Source: Igneacidithiobacillus copahuensis (GTDB taxonomy: Bacteria; Pseudomonadota; Gammaproteobacteria; Acidithiobacillales; Acidithiobacillaceae). Taken from it: a stretch of 64,000 bases of DNA. A model generated the notes under the pieces. That model was not told where the DNA came from. It did no database searches and worked only from the letters and a program-made list of their open reading frames with translations. A program made the position numbers and the translations under genes. Position 1 is the first letter of the stretch; every line of letters begins with the position of its first letter. Of the stretch, positions 27,637 through 36,794 are shown in pieces. The stretch is taken from contig NZ_JAAXYO010000180.1 in NCBI RefSeq assembly GCF_018854015.1, positions 75,911 through 139,910 of the forward strand, given 5' to 3'.

Positions 27637-29136
27637 GTGGAAATTTCTTTGCAGCAGAACGTCACCCTATCGGAGCCTTGCGCTTGCCTGGTGCTTGCCT
27701 GTCACGAAAATGACCAGCTCGGAGCAAACGCCCAAAAAATCGATGAACAGAGCGACGGCTTTCTCAGTCGCTTCCTCGCCAGCGGCGATTTTACGGCGGA
27801 GCCGGGACAATGTCAGCTGCTTTATGGCGTACCTAATGTTGGTGCCGAGCGCGTCCTGCTGGTCGGTGTTGGTGGCGGCGAAAAACTGGCCGAAGGAAAA
27901 TTACAGAAGGCTGCCCGCAGCCTGGGGCAAGTGGTCGCCCGTGCGCAACTGACGGAGTTGTGTCTCGCGCTGGGGGATGTCGCCGTCGCGCGTCGCAGTC
28001 CTGCCGCGGCAATGGAACTCTGGCTGCGCGGTATTCTCGATGCCCAGTATCGCTTCGATCAGCACAAGGAACCGGCGAGACATCCTCGTCGCAATCTGGA
28101 AAACATCCGCGTTCTGGTCGCGGGGAAATTGGACGCCGAGGCCGAGAGGGAAATGCAGCAGGCGCTGGCGGTAGCCCATGCGATTTCCCGCGCCAGTGAT
28201 TGGGCGCGCGATCTGGCCAACCAGCCTGGCAACATCTGCACCCCAAGTTGGCTCGCGGAACAGGCACAAGAGATGGCAAGCAGCCGCGGCATCGAGGCGG
28301 AAATCCTGGGGCCAGCGGAGATGCAGGAGCTCGGCATGCATCTTCTGCTCGGGGTAGCCCAAGGCTCGCGTCAGGAACCGCGGCTGATCGTGTTGCACTA
28401 CCGCGGTGGTGCCGAAGATGCCGCGCCCATCGTCCTCGTGGGCAAAGGGCTCACTTTTGATGCTGGCGGCATCTCCCTCAAGCCTGCCGACAAGATGGAC
28501 GAGATGAAGTACGATATGTGTGGTGGCGCCGCTGCCCTGGCGGCCATCCAGGCGGCTGCAGACCTCAAACTGCCGCTCAATATCACGGTCATCGTGCCCG
28601 CATCGGAAAACCTGCCAGACGGACAGGCCACCAAGCCGGGTGATATCCATCGCAGCATGGCCGGCCTCACCGTGGAAATCATCAACACCGATGCCGAGGG
28701 GCGGCTGATTCTGGCAGATGCCCTCACCTATGCCAAGCGCTTCCATCCCGATGTCGTCATCGACATGGCCACCCTGACCGGGGCCTGTATCATTGCTCTC
28801 GGACACCAGACGGCGGCGGTGCTGGGCAATCACGAAGGTCTGGTGGCAGAATTGCTGCATGCCGGTCGCAGCAGCCAGGACCGCGCCTGGGAGTTGCCGC
28901 TCTTTGACGAATATCAAGAGCAGCTCAAGAGCCCCTTTGCCGACCTCAGCAACGTGGGAGGACGCCCGGCCGGTACCATCACCGCCGCCTGTTTCCTGTC
29001 GCGCTTTACCGAAGACTATCGTTGGGCACACCTGGATATTGCCGGAGTGGCTTGGCAGAGTGGCGAGCATAAGGGCGCAACCGGGCGTCCGGTGCCGTTG
29101 TTGGTGCATTTTTTGCGTCAGCGCGCGCTGGCGTAA
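27637..29136 (+). CDS. pepA: Leucyl aminopeptidase PepA (M17)
   Basis: 499 aa. The metal and catalytic motifs VGKGLTFDAGG and NTDAEGRL are intact, and the N-terminal macro-like domain is present. It removes N-terminal residues from peptides as a hexamer; some homologues also bind DNA. GTG at 27637 follows GGAGG at 6 bp and starts the conserved fold; the longer frame upstream is antisense to lptF. pepA-holC-valS is a widely conserved order. Confidence 0.95.
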   Translation: MEISLQQNVTLSEPCACLVLACHENDQLGANAQKIDEQSDGFLSRFLASGDFTAEPGQCQLLYGVPNVGAERVLLVGVGGGEKLAEGKLQKAARSLGQVVARAQLTELCLALGDVAVARRSPAAAMELWLRGILDAQYRFDQHKEPARHPRRNLENIRVLVAGKLDAEAEREMQQALAVAHAISRASDWARDLANQPGNICTPSWLAEQAQEMASSRGIEAEILGPAEMQELGMHLLLGVAQGSRQEPRLIVLHYRGGAEDAAPIVLVGKGLTFDAGGISLKPADKMDEMKYDMCGGAAALAAIQAAADLKLPLNITVIVPASENLPDGQATKPGDIHRSMAGLTVEIINTDAEGRLILADALTYAKRFHPDVVIDMATLTGACIIALGHQTAAVLGNHEGLVAELLHAGRSSQDRAWELPLFDEYQEQLKSPFADLSNVGGRPAGTITAACFLSRFTEDYRWAHLDIAGVAWQSGEHKGATGRPVPLLVHFLRQRALA

Positions 29137-29145
29137 GGCACCGCG

Positions 29146-29577
29146 ATGACCGGCACCGCCAATTTCTACCAGCTTCCCGTGGTTCCGCTGACCCTGGTAG
29201 AAAGTCGGCGCGCGATCTGTCGGGTCATCGCCAAGGCTTGGCAGGTGCTGGGAAAAGTGGACGTACTGGCGGCAGATGCGGAGGTCCTTGGCGTTTATGA
29301 CGATCTGCTCTGGACCTTTCACGCGGGCGTTTTCCTGCCCCATGGGCAGGCCGCCAATGAGCCGGTCTACCTCTTTGCCGACTCCCAGCAAGGGCGTAGC
29401 GACGCCCACGCCCTGGTCCTCCTGGAGTGGCCACGAGAGCTGCCGACACTTGACAGCACACGGCGTCTCATCGACTTTATTCCTGGCGCTGAGGAAGAGC
29501 GCGCTGCGGCGCGCGCGCGCTATCGGCAATGCAAACGGGCAGGGTTCAGTATCCAGTTGTTCCCACTGGAAGTGTGA
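29146..29577 (+). CDS. holC: DNA polymerase III chi subunit
   Basis: 143 aa, typical length. ANFYQL at the N-terminus, a GVYDDLLWTF-HAGVFLPHG middle region and RARYRQCKRAGFSIQLF at the end match HolC. Chi links the clamp loader to single-strand binding protein. Starts 10 bp after pepA; order supports the call. Confidence 0.9.
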   Translation: MTGTANFYQLPVVPLTLVESRRAICRVIAKAWQVLGKVDVLAADAEVLGVYDDLLWTFHAGVFLPHGQAANEPVYLFADSQQGRSDAHALVLLEWPRELPTLDSTRRLIDFIPGAEEERAAARARYRQCKRAGFSIQLFPLEV

Positions 29578-29589
29578 GGGAGAAAATCC

Positions 29590-30543
29590 ATGACCATACA
29601 TGATCGTCGCGAGCCGGTACTGGAGGACGAAGAGCTCCCCGAGGGGACGGAACCGCTACTGTTGCAGGATCTGCTACGGGAGGGTTTGCCACCCCCCTTG
29701 TGGCGGCGAAGTACACAACACCCGGAACCGACCTTGCACGAGGAAATCCCCGCCCCGGCTTGGGAAAAGCCGACGGTGACGGAAGACGTGGCGGCCCCGC
29801 TGCCAACCGAACCCGATACTGCGCATCAGCAGACGGAGCTGGCGGAGAGCATGGAGGAGACGGAGCTGGCGAAAGCACTGGAGAAGATTCGCCATATGTC
29901 CTTCCGCTATCCTGCGCAACCCGCTCCAGAAAGCTCGGCGCCGGAGCCGGTGGCGGAGTTTGCGGTTGAGGCGGCTGAGTCATCGCTGGAAACGACGGTT
30001 CCCCCCAGCGCAGAGATCCCTCCTCCTCCCGCCGCGGACACCGGATCGTTTGCGGCTCCTCCTGACGATATAGCCGCCATGGAGAATCACGATCTGAGTG
30101 CCGTTGCTCCAGTCCCGGCAAGCAGTGCGCACTACACCGAGCTTACCGGGGCTTCCGAGGTAAACAGCCAAACCGCAACGCCTCCCTCCGAAAAGACCGA
30201 GGCTGGCGTGGCAAAAAATTCCACGGCAACTCCAGGCCCATCGCTCTTCGATGGCGACTTCCTGCGTCAGTTCGAGACGCTCCTGTTTCAGGAGGTGGAG
30301 CGCCGGGTGGTGGCGGAGCTGGAAGAAAAGATCACCCAGCATCTGCAGAAGACCTGGAAGGAGCAGGTGAGTTTGGCGATCATGCGCAGCCTTGCCCTGG
30401 AGGGCATTCGTCTACGCGAGACGGTGGCGCAGGAAATTCACGGCGTACTGCCCGAAATTTTGCAGCGTGTTCTGCATGAAGGGCTGGATGAAGCCCTCAC
30501 CCCGACCCTGGGCGAAGACGTCCATCCATCCACAGACTCCTGA
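29590..30543 (+). CDS. Acidic, Pro-rich protein with helical C-terminus, unknown
   Basis: 317 aa, not recognised. Residues 1-215 are Pro/Ala/Glu-rich and almost certainly disordered, with short acidic runs. Residues 220-305 look like amphipathic helices (FLRQFETLLFQEVERRVVAELEEKI and onward). No signal peptide or membrane segment. AGGGAG lies 7 bp before the ATG, and the gene is spaced 12 bp from holC and 9 bp from valS, so it is part of the operon. A disordered linker plus oligomerising helices suggests a scaffold-type protein; this is inference. Confidence 0.8.
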   Translation: MTIHDRREPVLEDEELPEGTEPLLLQDLLREGLPPPLWRRSTQHPEPTLHEEIPAPAWEKPTVTEDVAAPLPTEPDTAHQQTELAESMEETELAKALEKIRHMSFRYPAQPAPESSAPEPVAEFAVEAAESSLETTVPPSAEIPPPPAADTGSFAAPPDDIAAMENHDLSAVAPVPASSAHYTELTGASEVNSQTATPPSEKTEAGVAKNSTATPGPSLFDGDFLRQFETLLFQEVERRVVAELEEKITQHLQKTWKEQVSLAIMRSLALEGIRLRETVAQEIHGVLPEILQRVLHEGLDEALTPTLGEDVHPSTDS

Positions 30544-30552
30544 GGAAGTTCC

Positions 30553-33372
30553 ATGAGCGATTCCCTCGACCGCCCGTTTGCGCCGGCCGACATCGAAAGT
30601 GCCTGTTATCAACTCTGGGAGGAGCAGCAGGTGTTCCGCCCACGCGGCGATGGCGCCCCCTACTGCATCATGCTGCCGCCGCCCAATGTTACCGGCACCC
30701 TGCATATGGGTCATGCCTTTCAGGACACCCTGATGGACATCCTCATCCGCCGGGCACGGATGCAAGGGAAGCGCACGCTCTGGCAGCCCGGCACCGACCA
30801 CGCCGGCATCGCCACCCAAATGCTGGTGGAACGCCGTCTGGAGGCGCAGGGGGAAAAGCGACATCAACTCGGACGCAGCGCCTTTCTGGAGAAGGTTTGG
30901 CAGTGGAAGGAAGAATCCGGCGGCAATATCAGCCGGCAGATGCGCCGCCTCGGCGCCTCCTGCGACTGGTCGCGGGAGCGCTTCACCCTGGACGAGGGAC
31001 TCTCCCATGCCGTGACCGAGGTCTTCGTGCGGCTACACGAGGAGGGGCTGATCTATCGTGGCAAGCGCTTGGTCAATTGGGACCCGGTCTTGCAGACCGC
31101 GGTATCCGATCTCGAAGTCATCAGCAGCGAAGAGGCCGGTAAACTGTGGCACATCCGCTATTCTCTCAGTGACGGCTCCGGCAGCCTGGTGGTCGCCACC
31201 ACCCGTCCCGAGACCCTGCTCGGCGATGTGGCGGTGGCCGTACACCCGGAAGATGAGCGCTATCGGGAGCTGATCGGCAAGACCCTGCGCCTGCCGATTA
31301 CCGGGCGGGAAATCCCCATCATCGCCGACGACTATGTCGAGGCGGAGTTTGGCTCCGGCTGTGTCAAGATCACCCCAGCACACGATTTCAATGACTATCA
31401 GGTCGGCCAACGTCACCATCTGCCGCTCCTCAACATCTTCACGCCCGACGCCCGCATCCGGGAAGAGATCGAAGTGGTCACTGGTCACATCGATAACACG
31501 GCAATCCCCGCCGAGCTGCGTGGTCTCGACCGCTACGTCGCGCGCAAACGCCTTCTTGCCCTGCTCGCGGCAGAGGGAAGCCTGGTGCAGATCGAGGAGC
31601 ACCGCCTCATGATTCCCCGCGGTGACCGCTCCCAGGCGGTCATCGAGCCCTATCTGACCGATCAGTGGTATGTGCGCGTCGGACCCCTGGCCGAAGCGGC
31701 GACGGAGGTAGTGCGCGACGGCCGCATCCGCTTTGTGCCAGAAAACTGGTCCCGCACCTATTTCGACTGGATGGAGCGCATCGAAGACTGGTGCATTTCC
31801 CGGCAACTGTGGTGGGGGCACCAGATCCCTGCCTGGTACGGTCCGGACGGCAAGATCTTCGTCGCGCGTAGCGCCGAGGAAGCCCAGCGCAGCGCCGCCC
31901 AACACTATGGTATGCCGGTGCCCCTGGAACGCGATCCGGATGTGCTCGATACCTGGTTCAGCTCAGCCCTGTGGCCTTTCACCACCCTCGGCTGGCCCGA
32001 GCAAACGGCAGATCTGCAGGAATTCTATCCCACCTCGGTACTGGTGACTGGCTTCGACATCATCTTCTTCTGGGTCGCCCGCATGATCATGATGGGCCAG
32101 CACTTCACTGGACAGGTTCCCTTCCACGAAGTTTATGTCCATGGTCTGATCCTCGACGGTGAAGGGCAAAAGATGAGCAAGTCGAAGGGCAACGTCCTCG
32201 ACCCCATCGACCTCATCGATGGCATCGACGCCGAAGCCCTGGTGGCCAAGCGCACCCAAGGGCTGATGCAACCGCAAATGGCCGACAAGATCGCCAAGAC
32301 GACGCGCAAGGACTTCCCCGACGGTATCCCCGCCTTCGGTACCGATGCGCTGCGCTTCAGTTTTGCCAGCATCGCCACCCAGGGGCGTGATCTACGCTTC
32401 GATCTCAAACGCGTAGAAGGTAATCGCAACTTCTGCAACAAGATCTGGAACGCCACCCGCTTTGCCCTGCTGCAGGTTCCCGACGATGCCGATCTGCAGG
32501 GCGAACGCGAGTTGCTCGCACCGGAGCGCTGGATCATCGGTCGCCTGCAGGAGGCCGAGGCCAGCGTCAATGACGCCATCGAACAGTATCGGTTTGCCGA
32601 TGCCGCGCATGTCCTCTACCAGTTCTTCTGGAATGACTACTGTGACTGGTACATCGAACTCAGCAAGACCGTCCTGCGGCCGGAATCGGGCTTTTCAACA
32701 GCCCAAATCCGTGGCAGCCGCTATACCTTGCTCGCGGTTCTCGAAGCCGCTCTACGTCTGGCTCATCCCTTCCTGCCCTTCCTGACGGAAACCCTCTGGC
32801 AACGGGTGGCAAAACGTCTGGGCAAGGAAGGAAACACGATCGCCCTGGCACCGTATCCAAAGGCAGACCTGCAGCGGGTAGATACGCAAGCCGATCAGGA
32901 TCTCGACTGGCTAATGGGTTTCGTGGGGAGCCTACGCTCGATTCGTGGCGAGATGGATATCGCCCCCAGCCGCGAGCTACCGGTGCTTCTGCAAGCCGGC
33001 ACGGACTGCGACCGTAAGCGTCTGCAGGACCTGCTGCCGTGGCTGCGGCAGCTGGCCCGTTGCACGGAGCCGCAGTGGCTGGCGCAGGGAACCGAGGCAC
33101 CGCCGGCAGCCCTGCAATTGCTCGGCGACTTGCGGATTTATGTACCGTTGGCGGGCCTCATCGATGTCGATGCGGAATATCAACGCCTGAGCAAGGAGGA
33201 AGCCCGGCTCCGGGCAGAGCGGGAAAAGGTGCAAGGTCGCCTGGCGCAACCGAGCTTTCGGGAACGTGCACCCACCGAGGTGGTTGCCAAGGAAGAGTTG
33301 CGGGTGCAGGAAATCAGCGCCGCGCTGCAGGAGCTGGCGGAACAACGCCAGCGACTGGACGCCTTGCGCTAG
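30553..33372 (+). CDS. valS: Valyl-tRNA synthetase
   Basis: 939 aa. Class I signatures PPPNVTGTLHMGH (HIGH type) near residue 43 and KMSKSKGN near 540; editing domain between; anticodon-binding domain and a C-terminal coiled coil that is typical of ValS (residues about 875-939). Charges tRNA-Val. Start follows GAGGAA at 5 bp. Confidence 0.98.
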   Translation: MSDSLDRPFAPADIESACYQLWEEQQVFRPRGDGAPYCIMLPPPNVTGTLHMGHAFQDTLMDILIRRARMQGKRTLWQPGTDHAGIATQMLVERRLEAQGEKRHQLGRSAFLEKVWQWKEESGGNISRQMRRLGASCDWSRERFTLDEGLSHAVTEVFVRLHEEGLIYRGKRLVNWDPVLQTAVSDLEVISSEEAGKLWHIRYSLSDGSGSLVVATTRPETLLGDVAVAVHPEDERYRELIGKTLRLPITGREIPIIADDYVEAEFGSGCVKITPAHDFNDYQVGQRHHLPLLNIFTPDARIREEIEVVTGHIDNTAIPAELRGLDRYVARKRLLALLAAEGSLVQIEEHRLMIPRGDRSQAVIEPYLTDQWYVRVGPLAEAATEVVRDGRIRFVPENWSRTYFDWMERIEDWCISRQLWWGHQIPAWYGPDGKIFVARSAEEAQRSAAQHYGMPVPLERDPDVLDTWFSSALWPFTTLGWPEQTADLQEFYPTSVLVTGFDIIFFWVARMIMMGQHFTGQVPFHEVYVHGLILDGEGQKMSKSKGNVLDPIDLIDGIDAEALVAKRTQGLMQPQMADKIAKTTRKDFPDGIPAFGTDALRFSFASIATQGRDLRFDLKRVEGNRNFCNKIWNATRFALLQVPDDADLQGERELLAPERWIIGRLQEAEASVNDAIEQYRFADAAHVLYQFFWNDYCDWYIELSKTVLRPESGFSTAQIRGSRYTLLAVLEAALRLAHPFLPFLTETLWQRVAKRLGKEGNTIALAPYPKADLQRVDTQADQDLDWLMGFVGSLRSIRGEMDIAPSRELPVLLQAGTDCDRKRLQDLLPWLRQLARCTEPQWLAQGTEAPPAALQLLGDLRIYVPLAGLIDVDAEYQRLSKEEARLRAEREKVQGRLAQPSFRERAPTEVVAKEELRVQEISAALQELAEQRQRLDALR

Positions 33373-33393
33373 AAGAGCGTCGGAATTTCGGCC

Positions 33394-34776
33394 ATGCAGT
33401 CTGAGCGTCCTCAAAAAAGCTTCCCCCAGGAACGTCCGTACCCTCTGGAAATCCTCTTCGGCAAGGTGCTGACGCCTTTTGAGCAATTCCTTCGCCGCGC
33501 GACCGCCGGCGGCATAGTTCTTGTCGGCGTCACCGTACTGACCTTGATCCTCAGTAATTCCGCCCTGCATGATGCCTACCACCATTTCTGGCATCAGCAT
33601 TTCAGTCTGCATTTTGGCGCTTGGAGCCTCGATCATGACCTGCAGGACTGGGTCAATGACGCACTGATGGCGGTTTTTTTCTTCGTAGTCGGCTTGGAGC
33701 TCAAGCGTGAATTGCTGGTGGGCGAACTGGCCAAAATCAGTGATGCCATCCTGCCCATCGTGGCGGCCGCTAGTGGCATGCTGGTTCCCGCCCTGCTCTA
33801 CTCCCTTCTGAATGCCTCTGGCCCAGCCCATGCCGGTTGGGGTATCCCCATGGCGACGGATATCGCCTTTGCTATCGGCATTCTGGTGCTGCTGGCCTGG
33901 CGCGTGCCGCGCAATCTCATTATCTTCCTGACGGCCCTCGCCATTGCCGATGATCTGGGCGCGGTGCTCGTCATCGCCATATTCTATACCTCCCATATCG
34001 ACGGCTGGGCGCTAGCCGTATCTGGGGGAATTTTCCTCGTTCTCCTGCTGCTCAACCAAGGGGGTATTCGCCGTCCCCTTCCCTACCTCTTGCTGGGAAC
34101 TTTGCTTTGGTATTTTTTGCTGGTATCTGGCGTACACGCTTCGGTCGCTGGCATCCTGCTGGCAATGACCCTGCCAGCACGCGGCAAGGTGAGCCCTACG
34201 CAACTGCGCGATACCCTGCACGAGCAGGAGGAGAATCTGGGCCGGCTGCTGCGCGAGGAAGAGACCTTCGACCCCCTGATCAACCCCAAGCTCAGCCGAC
34301 TCGCGGAAGAACTACGCCAGCAAAGCCGAGAAATGATTTCCCCGCAGCAACGCCTGGAGCACAATATCGGTCCCTGGGTAACCTTTGGGGTGCTACCCAT
34401 CTTTGCCCTTGCCAATGCCGGGGTCGATTTTTCTCAAGTGAGCGGGGAAATGCTGTGGAGCACGGTGACTCTGGGCATCGTTCTTGGTTTGGTGCTGGGC
34501 AAATTCGTCGGCATCTCGCTTGTCAGTTGGCTCGCCGTGCGCCTGCGGATTGCTAAGCTCCCGCAAGGTGTTGCCTGGCGGCATCTGTTGGGAGCTGCCT
34601 GGCTGGCTGGTATCGGCTTCACGATGTCACTGTTCATCAGTCAGTTGGCCTTTACCCAGACAGAACTGCGGGAGGAGGCCAAGGTCGGAATTCTGGCGGC
34701 CTCGTTACTGGCAGGGATCATCGGTCTTCTCTGGCTATGGGTAGCGAGCACAAGGAGAGAAAATGCTTCCGGCTGA
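33394..34776 (+). CDS. nhaA: Na+/H+ antiporter NhaA
   Basis: 460 aa, about twelve membrane segments. NDALMAVFFFVVGLELKRE, ATDIAFAIG and ALAIADDLGAV (the ion-binding Asp pair) are the NhaA signatures. Longer than E. coli NhaA because of a charged cytoplasmic loop (about 270-325), seen in many homologues. Exchanges sodium for protons across the inner membrane. Its stop overlaps nadC by 14 bp. Confidence 0.95.
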   Translation: MQSERPQKSFPQERPYPLEILFGKVLTPFEQFLRRATAGGIVLVGVTVLTLILSNSALHDAYHHFWHQHFSLHFGAWSLDHDLQDWVNDALMAVFFFVVGLELKRELLVGELAKISDAILPIVAAASGMLVPALLYSLLNASGPAHAGWGIPMATDIAFAIGILVLLAWRVPRNLIIFLTALAIADDLGAVLVIAIFYTSHIDGWALAVSGGIFLVLLLLNQGGIRRPLPYLLLGTLLWYFLLVSGVHASVAGILLAMTLPARGKVSPTQLRDTLHEQEENLGRLLREEETFDPLINPKLSRLAEELRQQSREMISPQQRLEHNIGPWVTFGVLPIFALANAGVDFSQVSGEMLWSTVTLGIVLGLVLGKFVGISLVSWLAVRLRIAKLPQGVAWRHLLGAAWLAGIGFTMSLFISQLAFTQTELREEAKVGILAASLLAGIIGLLWLWVASTRRENASG

Positions 34777-35590
34777 CATCACAGAATCCGTACAGCGCGC
34801 TTTGGCGGAAGATCTGGGCAGCGGCGACTTGAGCGCGGCACTCGTCGATCCACGGCAAGAATTACAGGCGCGGGTCATCAGTCGGGAGGCTGGGGTGCTT
34901 TGTGGCCAGCCCTATTTCGAAGCAGTCTGCATCCAGCTCAGTGCCGATCTGCGGGTGAACTGGAATGTGTCGGAGGGGGCCGAAATTGTCCCGAATCAGC
35001 CGCTCTGCGACATCCATGGTCCCGCCGCCGCACTCCTCAGTGCTGAGCGTAGTGCCCTGAATTTTTTGCAACTATTGTCAGCCACAGCAACCCAGACCCG
35101 CGCCTTTGTGGAGCGTCTGCGGGGCAGCTCAACGCGTCTGCTGGATACTCGCAAAACGCTACCCGGCCTGCGTTTGGCACAAAAATATGCGGTGCGTGTG
35201 GGTGGCGGGTACAACCACCGCCTGGGACTCTTCGACGGCATCCTCATCAAAGAAAATCATCTGGCGGCCATCGGCGGTATTGCCCCGGCCATCGCCCGCG
35301 CGCGCGCCTTGGCACCGGTGCTCACCCGCATCGAAGTCGAGGTCGAGACCCTCGAGCAACTGGACGAGGCAGTCGCTGCCGGTGCCGACATGGTGCTTCT
35401 CGACAATTTTTCCGTACCCGCCCTGCGCGAAGCCGTGGCGCGCGTGGCTGGACGGATTCCCCTCGAGGCCTCGGGCAACATCTCCCTGGACACGGTGGCG
35501 GCTGTCGCCGCCACCGGTGTCGATTATCTGTCCGTGGGAAGCATCACCCGCAACGTGCAAAGCCTGGATCTTTCGCTGCGCTATCTTTAG
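34763..35590 (+). CDS. nadC: Quinolinate phosphoribosyltransferase
   Basis: 275 aa. LDTRKTLPGLR, VGGGYNHRLGLFDGILIKENH and LLDNF are diagnostic. Converts quinolinate and PRPP into nicotinate mononucleotide in NAD synthesis. ATG with AAGGAG close by; overlaps the end of nhaA. Confidence 0.96.
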   Translation: MLPADITESVQRALAEDLGSGDLSAALVDPRQELQARVISREAGVLCGQPYFEAVCIQLSADLRVNWNVSEGAEIVPNQPLCDIHGPAAALLSAERSALNFLQLLSATATQTRAFVERLRGSSTRLLDTRKTLPGLRLAQKYAVRVGGGYNHRLGLFDGILIKENHLAAIGGIAPAIARARALAPVLTRIEVEVETLEQLDEAVAAGADMVLLDNFSVPALREAVARVAGRIPLEASGNISLDTVAAVAATGVDYLSVGSITRNVQSLDLSLRYL

Positions 35591-35661
35591 CCGCCGGTAT
35601 ACAAGTTGCTGTCGACTTGGTTATAGTTTGAAAGCTTCCACCACAACAGGAGTAGCTAGCT

Positions 35662-35952
35662 ATGAGTACGGAGACCCCCAAAATGAACCGCCGCGATTGG
35701 TTGCGCAAAAGTGCCTTGTTTGTTGGCGCGGCTACGGTCGCCCCACTGATCTTTACCAGCCCCGCTATGGCCGCCGACAAAATGGCCAAGGCGGCAGTGA
35801 ACTATCGCGACAAGCCCAAAGGCTCGGAAATGTGCAGCAACTGTAAGCTATTCATTCCCGGTTCAACCCCAACTGCCATGGGTGAATGCAAGGCCGTGGC
35901 CGGCAAAATCGATCCCAAGGGCTGGTGCGACATCTACGTCCCCAAGGCCTGA
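35662..35952 (+). CDS. hip: High-potential iron-sulfur protein (HiPIP), Tat-exported
   Basis: 96 aa. N-terminal NRRDWLRKSALF with a hydrophobic run and AMA cleavage site is a twin-arginine signal. The mature part has four Cys in C-x2-C-x15-C-x13-C order (MCSNC, GECK, GWCD), the [4Fe-4S] ligands of HiPIPs. It would shuttle electrons in the periplasm. Related to the Iro-type proteins of acidithiobacilli. GGAG precedes the ATG, and a -10-like TATAGT is about 35 bp upstream of the start. Lies just before the sox operon and may accept electrons from thiosulfate oxidation. Confidence 0.9.
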   Translation: MSTETPKMNRRDWLRKSALFVGAATVAPLIFTSPAMAADKMAKAAVNYRDKPKGSEMCSNCKLFIPGSTPTAMGECKAVAGKIDPKGWCDIYVPKA

Positions 35953-35959
35953 TCTGGTC

Positions 35960-35979
35960 GGGGCCGCCTCGCCGGCCCC
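35960..35979 (+). terminator. GC-rich hairpin after the HiPIP gene
   Basis: GGGGCCG and CGGCCCC arms (7 bp) around a 6-base loop, 8 bp after the stop codon. The following sequence has only a weak T content, so it is a possible rather than a strong intrinsic terminator. The remaining 180 bp up to the DUF302 gene hold only the promoter region. Confidence 0.5.
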
Positions 35980-36160
35980 CGTTGTTCCCTGAGCAATGCC
36001 TCAGTGTTCCATTCGGTCCATCCCAAAGCCCCCTCCAGCCGCGTGCTAGGCGTCATTCTCTTCCTCAAGTCCCGCAGAGTAGAAACACCCATCTGATTTT
36101 TATGAACTTTTTGTCTACGCGCTGATTCCGCCAGGAATTCCACTCCTTACGGCATACATA

Positions 36161-36183
36161 TTGCTACAATGTTTATGTAACAA
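36161..36183 (+). promoter_or_regulatory. Promoter -10 with overlapping dyad before the sox operon
   Basis: TTGCTACA and TGTAACAA form an inverted repeat (7 of 8 pairs) around a 7-base centre. The left arm carries an extended -10, TG-C-TACAAT (36162-36170). The right arm ends 14 bp before the ATG of the DUF302 gene. The layout fits a repressor operator on the sox operon promoter; no regulator gene is adjacent. Confidence 0.5.
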
Positions 36184-36197
36184 TATTTGGAGTCTCT

Positions 36198-36722
36198 ATG
36201 AAGCGAATCGCCGCAGCTGTTTCCGCACTTGGTTTCTTTACTGTTTTTTCCGTAGCGCAGGTCTGCGCTGCTCCACTCTATGTGGAGAAGGTCGATCTCC
36301 CCGTTCACAGCACAATGGCCGAAATCTACAGCAATCTCCATGCTGCCGGTTACAAGATTGTCCTCAAGCTCAACATTCTCAAGCTCATCGAAGGCCAACA
36401 GAAGACCCTCAAGATTCCCGACTTTGATGCCGTTCATTTTACCGACGTGCGCGCCATCGTGTTTTGCAATCCCTATGATTTCAGTAAGTTGCTCAACACC
36501 TATTGGCCGAGTGCTGCTGCCTGCCCCCTCAATCTGACGGTGTTTGGACGCGGACAGAACAGTTACATCGTCTATGGCGAGCGTAGCGCCTACGCCAGCG
36601 ACTCCAGCGCCAACAAAAAGGTCACGGAGGCGGTCGACAAGGGTGTCATCAAGGCTCTGCAGCAGATCCCCATGTCCCGCGAATTGCACAAGATCCCGGG
36701 CTGGGTTGCACCCGCGGCGTGA
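36198..36722 (+). CDS. Exported DUF302-family protein
   Basis: 174 aa with an N-terminal signal peptide (basic start, hydrophobic core, cleavage after VCA). The body (HSTMAEIYSNLHAAGYKIVLKLNILKL, FTDVRAIVFCNP, CPLNLTVFGRGQNSYIVYG) fits the DUF302 fold. Two Cys in the mature part could form a disulfide. No known reaction. First gene of the sox transcription unit, GGAG 6 bp before the start and 72 bp before soxB. Confidence 0.75.
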   Translation: MKRIAAAVSALGFFTVFSVAQVCAAPLYVEKVDLPVHSTMAEIYSNLHAAGYKIVLKLNILKLIEGQQKTLKIPDFDAVHFTDVRAIVFCNPYDFSKLLNTYWPSAAACPLNLTVFGRGQNSYIVYGERSAYASDSSANKKVTEAVDKGVIKALQQIPMSRELHKIPGWVAPAA

Positions 36723-36794
36723 TGCGGACTGAGAAAACGCATTCGCTGACCTAACCCAGCGGTTTTGCCAAATACAGAAGAGGAGTTTTGCAAG

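Noticed and set aside
27901..29601. Open frame of 566 codons antisense to pepA and holC
   Set aside because: It is a GC-rich shadow of pepA: composition is odd (many His, Gln, Arg), there is no family motif or ribosome site, and pepA is certain.
33766..33996. Start of a long antisense frame through nhaA and valS (minus strand)
   Set aside because: It lies opposite two certain genes and has no family resemblance.
35612..35627. Full -35/-10 promoter for the HiPIP gene
   Set aside because: TATAGT is a fair -10 but the only TTG-type -35 is just 10 bp away; no proper pair was found.
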